Shown here in pieces: positions 6,274-6,592 of a stretch of DNA of 6,592 nt (position 1 is the first letter of the stretch; every line of letters starts with the position of its first letter). A model generated the notes under the pieces. The model was not told the origin of the DNA. It was given only the letters and a program-made list of their open reading frames with translations, and made no database searches. The position numbers were made by a program, and so were the translations under genes. Source of the stretch: an uncultured Kouleothrix sp. (lineage in GTDB: Bacteria > Chloroflexota > Chloroflexia > Chloroflexales > Roseiflexaceae); contig CALLYN010000236.1 in the NCBI GenBank assembly GCA_937858455.1, positions 1 to 6,592 of the forward strand. Reading direction: 5' to 3'.

Positions 6274-6332
6274 ATTTTCGTTTTGCGATGCGCCGACCGG
6301 CTTCACCGGGCAGCGCATCGCAAAACGAAAAT
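6274..6332. repeat. Perfect 20-bp inverted repeat (long hairpin) after the LuxR-type gene
   Basis: Arms 6274-6293 and 6313-6332 are exact reverse complements around a 19-base loop; the loop itself contains CCGG-CTTCA-CCGG (6297-6309), a small inner hairpin. The hairpin lies 26 bases beyond the stop codon of the regulator gene. No T-run follows on either strand, so it is not a textbook terminator. It could protect the 3' end of the mRNA, act as a U-tract-less terminator, or be the remnant of a small palindromic mobile element. Confidence 0.8.
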
Positions 6333-6358
6333 TCGGGGGCGGCGAGGCCGCGCATAGC

Positions 6359-6592
6359 CTATGTGAGCAGCCTTTGCTGCACCGCGAGCATCGCCGCCTC
6401 GGTACGATTCTCGACGCCCAGCTTGGCGAAAATATTGCTGACGTGGAGGCGCGTGGTGCCGTAGCTGATGCCTAGCTGCGCGGCGATCTGGCTGTTGGTT
6501 CTGCCGGCCACCAACAGCGCCAGCACCTCGCGCTCGCGCTTGGTCAGGTCGTGGCCAGGCGGCGGCGCGAGCGGCGCGCCCTGCCGCTCGAG
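6359..6592 (-). CDS. LuxR/GerE-type transcriptional regulator, C-terminal fragment (5' end outside window)
   Basis: The last 77 residues are visible, ending at TAG 6361-6359. They form a full GerE helix-turn-helix: LTKREREVLALLVAGRTN (residues 16-33 of the fragment), SQIAAQLGIS (34-43), recognition helix TTRLHVSNIFAKLGV (46-60) and ENRTEAAMLA (61-70), with the usual RTEA motif before the final helix. The protein binds DNA as a dimer in this family. The preceding visible residues (ERQGAPLAPPPGH) look like a flexible Pro-rich linker, so a sensor, receiver or large ATP-binding domain probably lies upstream; which one cannot be seen. It is separated from the glycosylation operon by 450 bp and a terminator, so regulation of that operon by it is possible but unproven. 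Confidence 0.93.
   Translation of the reverse strand, partial: LERQGAPLAPPPGHDLTKREREVLALLVAGRTNSQIAAQLGISYGTTRLHVSNIFAKLGVENRTEAAMLAVQQRLLT

Larger units (their letters stand above)
6044..6358. other. Gene-free interval downstream of the LuxR-type gene
   Basis: No reading frame here looks coding on either strand. The part 6044-6155 is GC-rich and featureless to me. The part 6156-6275 is distinctly AT-richer than its surroundings and carries small repeats, described separately. The part 6274-6332 forms a long hairpin. A plus-strand TGGACA-N17-CATACT pair at 6232-6260 resembles a promoter but drives nothing recognisable. A small RNA cannot be excluded from sequence alone. Confidence 0.5.

Noticed and set aside
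6107..6475. Plus-strand open frames over the palindrome and the LuxR end
   Set aside because: They run through the inverted repeat and antisense to the GerE helix-turn-helix, with no recognisable protein features.

Overview
The window is GC-rich and every supported gene lies on the minus strand, so transcription runs from high to low coordinates. Gene style points to a filamentous or gliding Chloroflexota bacterium: Stf0 and family-2 glycosyltransferase fusions, a PqqD/Tat fusion with a post-COAP-1-like domain, a C-terminal LuxR regulator, long Thr/Pro tails and strong GC3 bias. This assignment is an inference from gene content only; no rRNA or marker gene is present.

Layout, in transcription order. 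6592-6359 holds the last 77 codons of a LuxR/GerE-type regulator whose start lies outside the window. 6358-5909 is a 450-bp gene-free interval. It carries a perfect 20-bp inverted repeat, an AT-rich patch with small repeats, a convincing intrinsic terminator that insulates what follows, and a TATAAT promoter with an overlapping inverted repeat. 5908-2108 encodes a 1266-residue five-module enzyme: Stf0-type sulfotransferase, a GT-B-like half domain, a DUF6065-like domain, a family-2 glycosyltransferase (GT2-A), and a second family-2 glycosyltransferase resembling polypeptide GalNAc-transferases (GT2-B). 2069-1266 is a free-standing GT2 that is a close paralogue of GT2-A. 1165-1 is the 5' part of a gene for an exported protein: a PqqD-like domain, an internal twin-arginine signal, a post-COAP-1-like domain, then a Thr-rich tail built from (Thr)7-Glu-Pro-Pro repeats that runs off the window.

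The gaps between the three genes are 38 bp and 100 bp with no clear terminator, so one operon from the promoter near 5951 is the simplest reading. My working model is inference: the soluble glycosyltransferases and sulfotransferase decorate the mucin-like Thr/Pro tail of the neighbouring protein in the cytoplasm. The PqqD domain would act as a docking or chaperone element, and the folded, modified protein would then leave through the Tat pathway. The sequence shows the domains and their linkage; acceptor, donor sugar and sulfation target are not shown.
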